Source: Paramacrobiotus metropolitanus (taxonomy: Eukaryota > Tardigrada > Eutardigrada > Parachela > Macrobiotidae). Taken from it: 64,000 bases of DNA. Shown piece after piece: positions 23,248 through 35,562 of this stretch. Within the stretch, counting starts at the first letter, position 1. The number at the start of each line of letters is the position of its first letter. The translations under genes were made by a program, and so were the position numbers. The DNA is taken from NCBI RefSeq assembly GCF_019649055.1, contig NW_026570424.1, positions 84,533 to 148,532 on the forward strand. The letters run 5' to 3'. The notes under the pieces are model-generated. The model had not been told where the DNA came from. It did no database searches and was given only the letters and a program-made list of their open reading frames with translations.

Positions 23248-24662
23248 CGTCGCCACAACGCTGTGCAGTCACTTCGCGCTGCCCGTCTCAGGCTACAATT
23301 TCATCACAGATCACTGCAATACTAAGATATAGTCCAGAAAAACTTCAAATAAACACTCAACATGCAGGTGGACATTTCTCAAATCTAACAACTCAAAAGA
23401 CAAAGTCACAAAATCACGAAAACGCTGGAAAAGGAAAGGTGCATTTTGTTAGTGTTTGCCAGTTTGCAGCTGCATTGGCGCGAGTGACTGCAGTGGCTGG
23501 AGCGCGCGCGCGACCGCCCACGCGACGGCAGCCAGCTTGGCCAGTCTCATTCAATTTCTCTCTTCCGCTTCCGCCGTTGCGCTATGGTCAGACAAAAGTT
23601 GAGAAAATCAAATAATTCCATTTACACCTGTCACAACAACCTACGCAATGAAAAAGCAAACAAATCTGTCGATAATAACGTAAGCTTGAATAGAATTTGT
23701 TGGTCTCTGCCCGTGAGCGGAACAGCCTTTAGCAGCGCAAGCAGGGCAACGTGCAGATAGCAGCCACTGTGCTACGATACGCGGCTGCATTCCTTACGTC
23801 TTGTTTTGTTCGGTCTCTTCCGTTTCTTTTATCACTTGACCCCCTGCCACCATTTAGCGCTAATACGATACTGGCATGAATGTCAAGCCGTACGAAAGTT
23901 GGTTATATTTTTCCGTTTTAGTTTTGACTGTTGACCTTTCTTCCATTTTTCTCATCTATTGGACTTATTCCTCATTTATTGAATTTGCAGTTTGCAGCGC
24001 TGCGGAAAATCGTTTTGTGAATCGAAGAAAATATTTTATTAGAAATTAGGCAAGACACAACAACAAAAACAGCGCAAATCGAATCTGGAAATTAAACACG
24101 GCGTATAAAACGGTGCAAACCGTCGAATCGGAATCGGACAGATCAGGCAATACTTGGTCATGAGAGAGGAAAGGAAAAGGAAGAGAAGAAATAAAATTCA
24201 CATCGAGAACGTTCCGACGATCATCCGTCTGGCTGGCTTTCCAAGGCGAGCATTGCGAGTACATTAACCGAATACAAAAAGAAGAGGCAAGGATAATTCA
24301 AATCAAAATCCAGTTACTATAACGTCATCTGTATCAGAATAGGCAACTAGTCATCTCTAACAACGTAAAACTACAATCCAACTGCAGGCGCGCACTGCCG
24401 GCCCAATCATTTTCCACAAGCAATATCCGGGCGTCCACCACGAAAGCCGATCGGTCCACACGCTCATCACCGCCGCTGCAAAGGCAAAATAAATACATTT
24501 ACAACAGTATTTTACTATTAAACACTTTCTACAAGATACTGCAATATTTTTCGCAAATTTATTTCTATTTTAATCAACAATTGCAAATAATTTTTATTTC
24601 TATTGCAAATTTATTTCCGATTTCCTCGACCAACCTGCTCCGCTGTCTGTACATGGCGGCGC
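23248..24662. other. Intergenic: UPF2 promoter side and 3' flank of the nuclear receptor
   Basis: UPF2 and the E78-like gene are in tandem on the minus strand, so this stretch should hold the UPF2 promoter and the receptor's 3' UTR. A good acceptor (TTTGCCTTTGCAG) near 24480 pairs with a donor-like GGAGCAG|GTTGGT near 24635, so the receptor mRNA may have a spliced 3' UTR. A TTTTATT on plus near 24030 could be its polyadenylation signal. A GCGCGCGCG run is at about 23500. No other gene is seen. Confidence 0.5.
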
Positions 24663-27600
24663 TCATGAGCAGGCGGCGCCGTTGTTGCACATCATTTGAT
24701 ACTGCAAATAGAAGAGTAACGCCATAAATTAAACTAAAAAGGAAAATACTGAATAATTCAAGCAATTTAAATGGTAATAAATCGGCGATTTTAATAATTT
24801 AATGTGAGCAAATGAAATGGGTGTACCTCGAGGTCGTTCTTGGGTATGTCGAATATCTCGGCGAAGAGGGGCGGCATGTGCGTCAAGTAGTTCCAGTTGG
24901 CGCGGAACCAGTCCAGCTGCTCGCCGTGCAGCTGATTCACACTGCGCAGCTCGCCCAGCAGCGCCATCGCCGACTGGAACAAGAAGGGCTCGCCGGCGCG
25001 CTGCCGGCGCAAGTGGACGCGCAGCGCCTCCTGCAGGCTCTCCTGCAGCTGCTCCACCAGCCGCGGCTGCAGCTCCCGCTCCATCGCCGCCACCGCCGAC
25101 GGAGCGCCCCATCCCACGCGGTCTACCGTAACACGCGGGAAACAATCACAATTATTTCAGTAAAAAAAAACAATGCTTAATTTAATTCCAATTAGATCCA
25201 ATTAAAATTTAACTGAATAAACAAATTAATACATCAGCTGACGACGTACCGGGCGTGTAGAGGACGATGGCCGAGAGGAGACCGATGTCGGTGTCGGTCA
25301 GCTGCAGACTCTGCATGTCCGCGCAGAACTTGAACATCCGCCCGGCCACGTCTGCCTGCAATGCACCAGAAGGTTACCCACTTTATCAAACAGCTGAATA
25401 TGTAGGAGAAAATTATATCAGCGACAAAGCATTAATTTTGCTCTCGTTTGACGAATTTATCCTGCAACATAAGTAACTGTAGCAGCGGATGACCGACAAA
25501 ACTCTAGATTGCCACCGCACTACGATAATTCCTGTGAATACTGGTAAGAAGCGTGGAAAACTGCGCAAAAATTCAAGAAACTTATTGAAATAAAATGGAC
25601 ACATAATTTATCAACGTGGAAAAATAATTCAGTAAATTATGAAAATAAATCAGGAAATTATTAGACAGATTAGGAAAATAATTGTACAAATCAGGATAAT
25701 AATACCGTAAGGTAAACGAGAAAATTAATTCCAATTTAATGGAGAAACTGTAATTGTTTTACCTCGAGGATGAGTTCGAGCTGTTGGCGCGTGACGTAAC
25801 TGCCGTCATGGAAGGTCAACTGGCCGTGCACGCCCATCCGGCCGATGTGCAGCATCCACATCTCGAAGAAGGCGCCCTTGATGAGGATCAGCTGCTCCGT
25901 CTGGCTCAGCTCGCCGAAGCGCGGCGTCCTCTTCGCAAACTCCACACTCCGCTGGATGGCGGGATTGATCAGGTTGGCCAGGCTCTGCCACATGAGGATC
26001 CGCTGCAGGTGACTGCTGTCCGGCGCGCACTGCGGCTGCGGCCCGCCCTTGGGCAGCCGCGGCGGCGCCGCTTCCGGCTCGGTGAGGATGGCCGGGTGGC
26101 GCGTGTTGAGGAGCTGGCGCACCTTGTCCTCGGTGTAGAAGCAGTTGGCTGTGTGCGCCTGGCTGACGGTGAGGATGACGCTGTACACCGACTGCAGCTG
26201 CTGCTCGCTCTCCACGCCCAGTTCGCTGAGCTCCCCGGGGAGCTGGCCGTGGGACTGCGAGTCGGGCGACTCGCTCTTGATGACCCCGCCGGGGTAGGCC
26301 GCGGAGGAGGAGTCCACGAGGGGCGCCGACGGGGGCGGGTGCTTGGACGTCGAGGGGTCCGCGTGGCGCGGGGTCCGCGATTTCGGCACGCGCCCGTACC
26401 GGACGGCTGCCGTTACATCACAGTTATCACCATCTTTTTCAATAAAAGTTAAATTTTTAAAAAAATTAAAAAAAATTCAAAGACATCTACATAAACAATT
26501 AATAAAACAACAAATTTTAAACTATTTAATTAAATTATGCGGATTAAATCACATTCAATAAAACTAAACGTATTAAGTTAAAAGAGATTTAAATTAAACA
26601 AACTTTAAACCAGGTAATTCAAACTAATTTCAACTGGGTACTTAATTATTCGAAAAGTAAATTTTAATTTCGATTATTTTAAAATTTAAAACAAATAAAA
26701 AATGTCAGATTAACATTCAAAAATTCGAGATACTGAAACGAAACAAATTTGAATAACTACTGCAGAAATGAAAATAAAAATTGGACAAAATGATTGTATG
26801 TATGGACGTACAGTCGCGGGACATGCCGACAGAGAGGCACTTGCGGAAGCGGCAGAACTGGCAGCGGTTGCGGTTGGCGCGCTGCACCGTGCAGCGGCCT
26901 TCGCGCAGACAGCGGTACTCGATCTGCTTCTGGATGGAGCGCCGGAAGAAGCCCTGCACCACAACGACCATTAATATCTGTTCAAAGAGACGACCAAGGC
27001 GAAAAGCAGGACACACCTTGCAGCCTTCGCAGCTGGTGACGCCGTAGTGGTAGCCGCTGGCCTTGTCGCCGCACACCTTGCACGGCACGGCGATCTTGCT
27101 GGGCGTCGAGGAGTTGGAGTCGGCCGCGGCCTGCAGACTGCCGTCTAAGAAACCACGCCAATATTAGATTAATAAATCAGAATTAATTGCAATGTATTTT
27201 TACAAATTATTTTTCTGTGGAAACAAGTGTACAGCAGCACTTACCGGCATCCTTGGTGGTGTGGAGGTCCAGGTCGGAGATCTCGGAGGTGGTGGTGCTG
27301 GCCTCGAGGTGCTGCAGCGCCCCCTGCAGCGGATCACTGCCGTCGCTGTCCGTCAGACCCAGCGCCCGCCGCTGCGCCTCCTCCCCCGCCTCCGCCTCCC
27401 CGGCCCCCTCCAGCTCGCCCTCCAGGCCGCCGCCGCCGCACCCGTACACTTCCGTCGAGTGGAACAGCAGCGGATCCTCGTCGGCTGACTGCAATCAGAC
27501 CAACTGCCAATTTCCACTCACACAGCCAACCAACTTCATGCCGGCAACGGTCAAATTATTCACAAACCAAATATGATGTAACCGAATAACTGCTTTGTAA

Positions 27601-28139
27601 AAAAAAGATTGAAAAAATCAGAAAATTAATTTTTAAAATAGAATAATCATGAATTTTGAGAATTTCAAGTGGAGAATTTTATCTAATTTTTCCTGCTGAA
27701 AATAAAATAAAGTTTAACGCAATCCGCGCAAAAGCACCATTCAAATTCGTAAAAAATTCAAATGCAAAATAAATAAAATAAATATTTCGCCATACGAATC
27801 CATCAAAATCGTGAACGTGGCAATTCCAAAATAAATTTAAATTATCTGCAAATAACAGGAATATTTCGCTGGCACGCGCACCTGTTCAAAGAGGACGACG
27901 GATCCCGGGAAGAGGGTGCCGGCGGGATAATTGAGGACCTTGCCGCTGATCTGGTCGATGCTGAGGTGGATGGTGCCGGCCTCGAAGACGGCGGGACTGT
28001 TGCTCGCCGTCTTGCCCTTCATCGGCATCGGTAGCGACCCTGCGCCGCAGCCGAGGATGCCGGCCTTCTTCTGGCTGCTGTCCGCGGCCCGGTGCACCGC
28101 CGACGTCGCCTCCTTGCTGCTCATCGCGCCGCGCCACAT
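24663..28139 (-). CDS. NR1E / E78-type nuclear receptor
   Basis: This is a ligand-dependent transcription factor family. E78 is an ecdysone-pathway receptor in insects. Eight exons: 27882-28139, 27245-27488, 27017-27144, 26812-26953, 25763-26406, 25250-25355, 24827-25122 and 24663-24701 (618 aa). The DNA-binding domain spans about residues 189-257. Zinc finger 1 starts [14 protein letters not shown] with P-box EGCKGFF; zinc finger 2 includes [10 protein letters not shown] and [13 protein letters not shown]. The C-terminal extension reads [13 protein letters not shown], which is E78-like rather than E75 or HR3. The ligand-binding domain occupies exons 5-7 and ends with an AF-2-like [11 protein letters not shown]. 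The long, Ser/Pro-rich hinge resembles the family. Splicing exon 7 to exon 8 in phase gives a tail of 12 residues before the stop. A different frame of exon 8 stays open much longer, so the extreme C-terminus is uncertain. Confidence 0.9.
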
Positions 28140-31100
28140 TCATTCACAGCCACCAACACTAACAATTAATCAACCAATTTTTATCCAACAATTATCAAGT
28201 AGAACAACATCGACACGATCACGATATTAAAAATTAATTTTAAAACAAGCGCTAGACAATTTTCAAAACAAGTACTACAACAAAATCCGTCATTCCGCGT
28301 AGAATGCACTAACAGACGATTCAGCAGCGGTGCCAAAACCGATCGATAGCCGCTCGGCCAGCGTCCATTCAGGCTTTAGCATGCGCGCTCACTTGTCTGT
28401 TGCTCTTTTGTGCCGCGGTGCACAGCGCAGACCAACGTCCACTCGGTACGTACGTACAACGGCTTAACAGCAAGTGCAGCGAGTGCGGCAGACAGCAGCA
28501 CATGTCTCACTTCACTCACACGTACTGACAAGTACGGTTGCGTAATGCGCGAGGTCAGTGACCAGCTGCGCCAAGGCTGAGCGTGTACACCGCCAGCTGA
28601 TCACAGCCCATTGCGTAACCGGTTAAGGACGTTCTCGGGAAAGCGAAAAAGTGAAGCGGGCTGCGAAGTGGGATATCCAGTAATCTTACTCTCTGGCGTC
28701 TGGCGGATTCACATAACGCGGGAATAATTATTGATAAGAGATTGTGCGTATCTCTTGCATTTGCACGCGCCTGATACGGCAGACTGGGCGCTCGCTCGCG
28801 GTCATTCACCTGCGCGCGCACAATGGGTTTCGCTGCCATCTCACTACGATTACGGATTAGTAGGCTGGCTACACCGATGCACCACCGTTTAACACTCGCC
28901 GACAATCTTCCCATCGTTTAACACACATTTTTTCTAATTGCTAGTTATCAAAAATGGCCATTTCACAATTGGCATAATATTACTGCCGCTGCGCGTTCAA
29001 TCTTATTGTGTATTTTCTTTTGAAGAAAAAGCGAATACCTCATAATTTGCCAAAGATATTTCACAGATAATCAAACTGATTCGGTGCCACATATTAAAGA
29101 TTTTAATTCTGCAACAATATATTTAATTATAGTACTTTCGTTCGCATTTTAGCATTTTCCCCAAACTACGTTATAAGTATTCTTACAAAAATTCAAGCCT
29201 AAATCGCTGCATTTTATTTTTTAATTTAAATTCTGGTAAAACCAAACGTAAACAATCATACGCCCGCATTCCAATTTTCACATATAAATTTGTTTTGCTA
29301 ATTTAAAACATTTTAAAACGCTGCGGTTTCTATTATGCAATGCCGCTGTGCAAACTTCAAGCAACATTTGTACATCTATCCAAACAATGATCATGTGATC
29401 GTGTTTCAAAAATTTATTCAGGATGGAAAAACGACAGATGGCGTGGAAATTTTACAGATGATCAGGAACTAATCTGATTGGAAATTTTCAATTTTCTGTA
29501 TACATTTCAGAACCGCTCTGCATGTTTATCTTGGCAATCTGAGCACAGAAGCAGAAGGGCGCAGAGCACGAGAATTCTGTAGGCGGAGTGACTGGTCAGA
29601 CAGAGAGCGGCGGATAGCCGTCGTAACTGGCCAGAAAGAGATAGCCGGCGCGGCAGCTGTGCAGCCGCAGAATGAACGAGAGGTCATTGCCACTGCACTG
29701 ACTCGCGCAGGCTGCTATCGCTATCGCGGTGTCATTGACCCGCGCGGAATATGTAATCGCTCAACACATGCACACACTCACTCACTCACACACACTGCTG
29801 GCTCTCAACCTTGACCACCACCACTTCCGGTTTCGCGCTTCTAACCCAATCACCGTCATTACGTCTGTGCACAAACAAAAGGCTGCTTTTTTGGAACGGG
29901 GCAAATTGGGTCGCGTCTGCACGCTTCCCTGCATGCGCTGCTGCTGCATCGCGCTGCCGCGACATGCAAATCACGGACACTTGAGTTTTCGATGACCACT
30001 GCAAAATCTGTTCGCCGAGAACGGCAGATTCTTTTACAGGGCTCGCCAAATAAACGCTGGCTCAGTTTTGTCAGTCGGAGATAACAATGAGGGAAATCGA
30101 GGCCTTTCTCATTTCCCAATTCCGACCATCCAGGCCTTAATCAGAAAATCAATTCTCAGAAAATTACAGAACTTTTTGTGCCAAAGATTAAGAAATAATT
30201 AGATAAATTTTTAAGATAATTAGTTTCATGTTCGTAAATTCAATGTTCGTAAATTCAATCAAGTTTAAAATAGTTGTTGAACAAATTTCTACAAACAAAG
30301 CAAAAAAAGCAGCAATTGTACGAAGCCTGTAATTACAGCGAACGAGCTTAATATTCCGTACAGTCAACGAGCCACACGCAGCCTCAGTACAGTGATCTAA
30401 CTACTTGCGCCACTCGCGCTAACTGCACAGCCTGACGGTCGATGACCGAGCGTCCGAGCAGCAAGTGAACGATGACATAACCGGGAGCAGCATGTCCCGA
30501 CATGACCGGTTTACGCGCGTTGTTCTCCAGAACTACATTCCAAAAACGTCCAACTTACTTGCAAATCGTAAAGTAATCCGACAAAACACTATAATCCTCT
30601 GTATCCACACCAATTCGTCGGGAATGACTGGCAAATCCAAACACAAACAAAGAAAAACTTGGTAGAAAATTCGAGATGATCGAAATTAATTTCGAACTGA
30701 AATTCAAAAATTCTCAGACAGTCGAATGATGTGAAATTCCTGTATCAACAGGGGATTCCAAAGACAGGACGGACAGGGAATCGCTAATGAGCGGAGTGTT
30801 TACGTCAGTAATTAATCACATTGTGCAATGCGAATTTTCCACAAAAAAATGACATCAAGATACAGAGGAAAACAGCCGATTCAGCGAATCCGTTCCACTG
30901 ACAGTCTCGAAAAACAAACACGCGAGCGGAAGACGGCGAAGAGACGATGATAATAATCCGCAGAAGAAGAAGATACGGCCGCGTTCCGTTCTGTACGTTC
31001 GTCATTGTATGAATCGCAGTACGATGCGCGCCATTGTGTGAGTCGAGCTGGCTTATCCGTATCGACTATCGAGCAGCCCGATAAAGCGCAGTGGCCAGTC

Positions 31101-31644
31101 AGAAGCGGCCTTCGCGGCTCAGAAGGCGTGACGCAGAACCGAACACAACAAAACACCACACAACGCCGCTCGCTCGCCGACCGGCCACTTTCATTGCATG
31201 CGCAATTTCGCAGCCAACTTTTTTTTCCACTGGCCGCTCAAAGCATTCAACTGGTTGGATCTGGAATATTTTTCTATGGTACTTACATTTTTCCTGTTAG
31301 CAGTTTCCTTGGTATAATTCATTTTCAGATGGAAGATTTTCAGATAACTTTTAATCTGATTTGAATACTTAGTAACTTACTTAACGTGCCAATTCGGTTT
31401 GTTACGAGCCGCTACAGGCATACTGCGGCTTGCGCTCAGTAACGAATTTTATTTTCAATTCAATAAGTAACTGTATTTTTTGCGGTAATGTTACTATTAT
31501 GACGTAGTCAGACGTACGCATACGATACAACCTTGCAAAAAATTTAATAAAAACTTTAAATTTTTTTGAATCAAAAATTTGATTGAATAGATAAATCTTG
31601 TTATTCGATCCCGTACGTTACATCGTTTTAAATGAGCGCGAATT
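28140..31644. other. Long intergenic region upstream of the nuclear receptor
   Basis: About 3.5 kb without a gene I can support. It should include the promoter of the E78-like gene. There is a short (CA/CT)n tract near 29768-29802. Open frames at 28555-28914 and 31005-31364 have no recognisable motifs and no splice context. I see no tRNA, repeat array or transposon here, although old elements could be beyond recognition. Confidence 0.5.
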
Positions 31645-32040
31645 AAAGTATTTATTAACTGGAACTTTACAGTGGCATGAAACGCATTGTGTAACAAGGG
31701 AAAAAACAGCATAAAAGGAATATCGACGGACTGGACACCGGGCAAGAAAACGAAGGTCCGCTGAGAAATCACTGAGATCGCCACGAAATCAAACACCCTT
31801 CAACATCACCCAACTGAGCCAAATAATAATTATAATTTCTCCCGAAAATTCCCGCTAAAATTCCGCCGCTGAGCCGAGCGCTGAATAATTACAATTCCAT
31901 CCCGAAATTCCCGGCATTCCCGTTTGGATCAGCCGGTGAGCCAGGCGCTGACGCGGCCCACCGAATCGCCGACCGACTGATGACCGCCGCCGTCACCGAC
32001 ACCTGCCCGCCCGCCCTGGGGGCCCCGCCACCCCCGCCAC
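31645..32040 (-). pseudogene. Stray copy of the WDFY3 3' end (UTR plus end of last exon)
   Basis: This stretch matches 53005-53500, the 3' UTR and final coding part of the WDFY3 gene, in the same orientation. Shared blocks include GGAACTTTACAGTGGCAT, ATCGACGGACTGGACACC, CACTGAGATCGCCACGAAAT and CGTTTGGATCAGCCGGTGAG. The copy lacks about 95 bp of the UTR (the equivalent of 53097-53190) and about 20 bp of coding sequence, so its frame is broken. The polyadenylation-signal region is included in the duplicated part. It sits just downstream of the decayed end of the sorting nexin gene. Confidence 0.85.
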
Positions 32041-32252
32041 CCCCGGTCCGCTGGTCATCGCACAAACGGCACGGCACGGCACGCACAGCACCGCGCACGA
32101 CGGGACGGCCGCGTCCGTGGGTTTACGCGGTGGAAATGGAGCGCGCTTCCGGGTCCCGGGAGGAAGGCTTCCCAGTGTTTAATCAGCTGCCGAATTTGTA
32201 GATTTACTTTTTATCCATTTTTGCCACGATTTTCTAAGCGTTTTGTCGCCGT

Positions 32253-35038
32253 ACCTGCTCTTGATGCAGCATGAGCTCCTGCACATATTTCACCGGCGTC
32301 TCTTTAAAGTCCTTGACGCGGATCTTGCCGAAGCGCTCCATCTCCTTCTTGATCATCTTGGAAATATCGTTGAAATCCTTCTAGCCCTGCTCGTCTTGTC
32401 CTTTCACTAAAATATACTGAATAAATAAAATTCCAACAACTTCCCAAAAGTAGAGATATTATTTCGGAATTTGCTGATTTACAAAATTCAATTTATTCAG
32501 CATATTCAACAGTATATCCGCCAAAAAATAGAGATACGCCTGCTATAGCTTCTTTATCAGCTAAGCTAAACTTCTTCACATTTATATTATTTCAGCAATT
32601 TCGTTATTGAAATCCAGGCCAACATATTAACAAAAATGATAAATAATAACACCGACCTCGAGGACTGCGTCGGACGGGGCCTGGATCTTATCGGGCCTGC
32701 TCGGCAACTCCCGCTTTTTGGCCAGCCCGCTGATCTAGTTGGCGCACATCTTTGATCAACGGTGAGTGCTCTCAACAGTTGGCCAACATCCCCGTCGCGC
32801 TCGACAAATCTGCACAAATTAATTTTCAAAAAAATTTCACACATTAATCCGTAATAAATTAAATCAATCACTGAAATAATCTGAAACATAAACTAATTAA
32901 AAATTATTCAAATCAAAATTTAATCAAAGTAAAATTAATTAAAAAGACTGAAAAATACCTCCATAAAATGAGCGAATTTATTCAAAAATTAATCCGTAAA
33001 ACCCCAGTTAAAATTACTGAAATAAATAATTAAAACATAGATTAATCAGTTTTAAAAAGCTGAATTAAACTGAAAATAAACAGAATTAAACAGATTAAAA
33101 ATAAATCAGTAAACGCAATTAAATCGAAATCATTATTCGATGCCAGTCTCGCTGACCGACTGAAAAATACCTTCATAAAATGAATGAATTTATTCAAGAA
33201 TTAATCCGTAAAAACCGAGTTAAAATTGCTGAAATAAATCATTACGTAGATTAATCAGTTTTAAAAAGCTGAATTAAACTGAAAATAAACAGATTAAAAA
33301 ATACATCAGTATATCCATTAATTCAGATTCACTATCCGACAAACTGGATGCCCGTCCCGCTGACCTCGACGGTGGTGGTAGAGCGATTCGACGCTGGCGT
33401 GCAGCTTCTTCAGCTGCATCTCCATGTTGTCGATCTGCGAGGTCTTTTCTTCGAACCACTGCAAAAACCACCCAAATAAAACAACCAGCATCACCGACGA
33501 ACAGTCAGAAGAGCATACTTCGTCCTTCTCCTCCATCTTGTTGGTGATGCGCGTCACCTGCTCGCCGACCTTCCCGAACAAGCGCATCACGCCGGCCCCG
33601 CTGAAGGCGCTGGTGTTGCTGGCCTTGGGCAGCGTCTCGTCCATCTCCAGGAACTCCCGCAAGTCGGGGTCCATGCGCAGCACCGGGTGTTGCGCCGTGC
33701 GCGCCAGGAAGCGCTCCAGCGCCGCGCGACGCCGCTCCACGAATTCTCCTGTAAAAAACCGCCAAATTAATTTTAAGATTAATTCTTAATACGAAAATAA
33801 AATTATAAAATCAAATAAATTCCATTTTTAATTCAATGAATCAACCAACTAAATGTTATAAAATCATTCGTAACAAATAAACATCTTTTTACCGGAAGCG
33901 CCGTCGGGCGCGGTGGTGTCGCCCTTGGACATCTTGACCTTGGCCATCCCGGCCACGCTCTTCTCGGGCGCCGGCGGCACGAAGCGGCCGACGTGCACGT
34001 GCTTCTCCTGCAGCTTCTCGTGCAGGCCCAGGAAGTCGCTGAAGCGGCGCACCACCGAGAACTTGCGGCGCCGGAAGACGGCCAGGTTCGTCTCCGTGCT
34101 GACTTTGTACTGCACGTACGCGTTCAACCCCTCGTTCACCTTCTGCGGCTCGCTCACCGTCACCGTCACCGTCACGAACTTGTCCTCCTCCTCCTTCGCT
34201 TCCTTTGTGATCTGTTCAAATATTTTTTTTATTTGTTCTCGGATTTCATAGGAAACTCCACATGAAAACCAGAAGTAAGTAGAAAAAATCACGAATATTT
34301 TTAAATCACGAAGTCTGCTGTACATTTCTACGTAACGAAATAAAATATTAAATAGTTTAACCTGCTTTTTCATAACATTTCACCAGCATAAATAAGCCAA
34401 ACAAATTATTTCTATCGTAATTCGTAAATAAACATCAAATCTGTTTCAGTCAACTGATCAGCGCTATATAACTAAATACGTACTGCAAACGAAATTAACG
34501 GATAATACGCAGACGAATAAAACATGAAATTTACATTGTACAACTTACTACGCGTTTGGGCGCTGCGAAGGGCTCGTCGCGGTCGCGCGCGGTGGAAGAA
34601 CTGGAGTCGGAGACGTAGCTGATCTTGAGACGGCGGTGGACGTCAGCGACGTCTGCGAGGCGTCGTCGCGGTCCGCGCGGGCCGCCTCCTCGCGACTCTG
34701 GCTGTCCCGGCCCAGATCCATCTTCCGCAAGTCCGGTGGCGTCATGCCGCCGCCAAAGGGATTATCCCGGCCCGCGGCCCATTCATCGCTCCGAGTGCTT
34801 TCCTGCAGAGAAACAGGCGAGGAAATCAACCACAGATCTGCTTTAATCGTGCTTCCACAGTCAACACTGGCGCAAGCTAAGCGGTCCATGTACTGCACGC
34901 TGCACTCTACCTTAACTACAACAGGGAAGTGCGAAGATAAGCCCCGTTTGCAACAGCCAAATGCATACTGTACGTCTTCACACTCTCACTGCAGTTTCTG
35001 TCAGTTTCCACTTTCCAGGTAAAAACGGTCTCCGCCAT
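32253..35038 (-). pseudogene. SNX1/SNX2-type sorting nexin with decayed BAR end
   Basis: SNX1/2 are retromer-associated endosomal proteins with a PX lipid-binding domain and a BAR dimer. The PX exon (33893-34211) and the following exons (33519-33748, 33365-33458) are intact and clear: RRRKFSVVRRFSDFLGLHEK, RFVPPAPEKSVAGMAKVK, EFVERRRAALERFL and WFEEK. Beyond 33365 the BAR exons are damaged. Around 32640-32800 BAR-like residues (KKRE, RPDKIQ) are spread over frames with stops. The last exon near 32253-32400 has an in-frame TAG before KDFNDISKMIKKEMERF. At the 5' end, an exon at about 34551-34802 changes frame near 34643: codon bias is good in one frame before and another after. The probable start is an ATG at 35038, joined by a weak donor. 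I read this as a pseudogene or recently truncated gene; assembly error is possible but would have to be repeated. Confidence 0.7.
32946..33365. repeat. Tandem duplication (about 212 bp x2) at the sorting nexin BAR exon/intron border
   Basis: The unit starting GACTGAAAAATACC at 32946 recurs at 33158, sharing ATTAATCCGTAAAA, TTAATCAGTTTTAAAAAGCT and GAATTAAACTGAAAATAAAC. The right copy ends on the donor edge of exon 33365-33458. The left copy therefore carries a corrupted duplicate of that exon edge. The event lies where the gene's coding sequence begins to decay. Confidence 0.8.
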
Positions 35039-35562
35039 GCGCGTTAAATTAAGGAAATTTTCGGTCAAATAAAAACGAACCTCCAGAGTGGACTGGCACT
35101 TTTCAAATAATTTATAATTTAATAAATTCCGTCAAAACCGAATTTAAATAAATTTCGTACGTTCAGCGCACAAGTACGCCAGCTGTGCGGCCTGTGCCCA
35201 ATCGCAGCTTCCGTCCATTGTTCTCGGCTGCGAGCGGTGCAGTGTGACTCACCAGCTTATCACACGGTGAAGCGTGCTTCATCGTGAAGTCTGTCGATCA
35301 GCTGCAGCAGCTGGTCAGCTGGCGCGGAATTCTTATTTTGCTTGGTGCCGCGTGCACGCTACAGCGGTCGTTGATCGAGATCCAACAACGGAAAGTGCCT
35401 CGGCACCTGGAGTCTGATGCTTACGACTGTAATTTTTTGCTGCACGCCTAAATCTGCAAGTCACCTTTGCCAGCTTCATCTCGTTTTGCAGAAATTATCG
35501 ATCAAAGTGCTTACTGTACGAAACCGTTCCGTGTGAAAGTCTTATCTGTTCAGTTGCGTGCA
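35039..35562. promoter_or_regulatory. Head-to-head intergenic region of the sorting nexin and the unknown gene
   Basis: About 520 bp separate the presumed starts of the sorting nexin (-) and the next gene (+). The arrangement implies a shared or back-to-back promoter region. I see no clear TATA box. CAGCTGCAGCAGCTGGTCAG near 35301 contains repeated CAGCTG E-box-like sites. This is inferred from position only. Confidence 0.4.

Noticed and set aside
27187-27589. Several plus-strand frames over receptor exon 2
   Set aside because: They are opposite a coding exon that fits the receptor model in phase; their Pro/Arg-rich text is a by-product of its codon bias.
28555-28914. 119-codon minus-strand frame upstream of the E78-like gene
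   Set aside because: No motifs, no splice partner, and ordinary intergenic composition.
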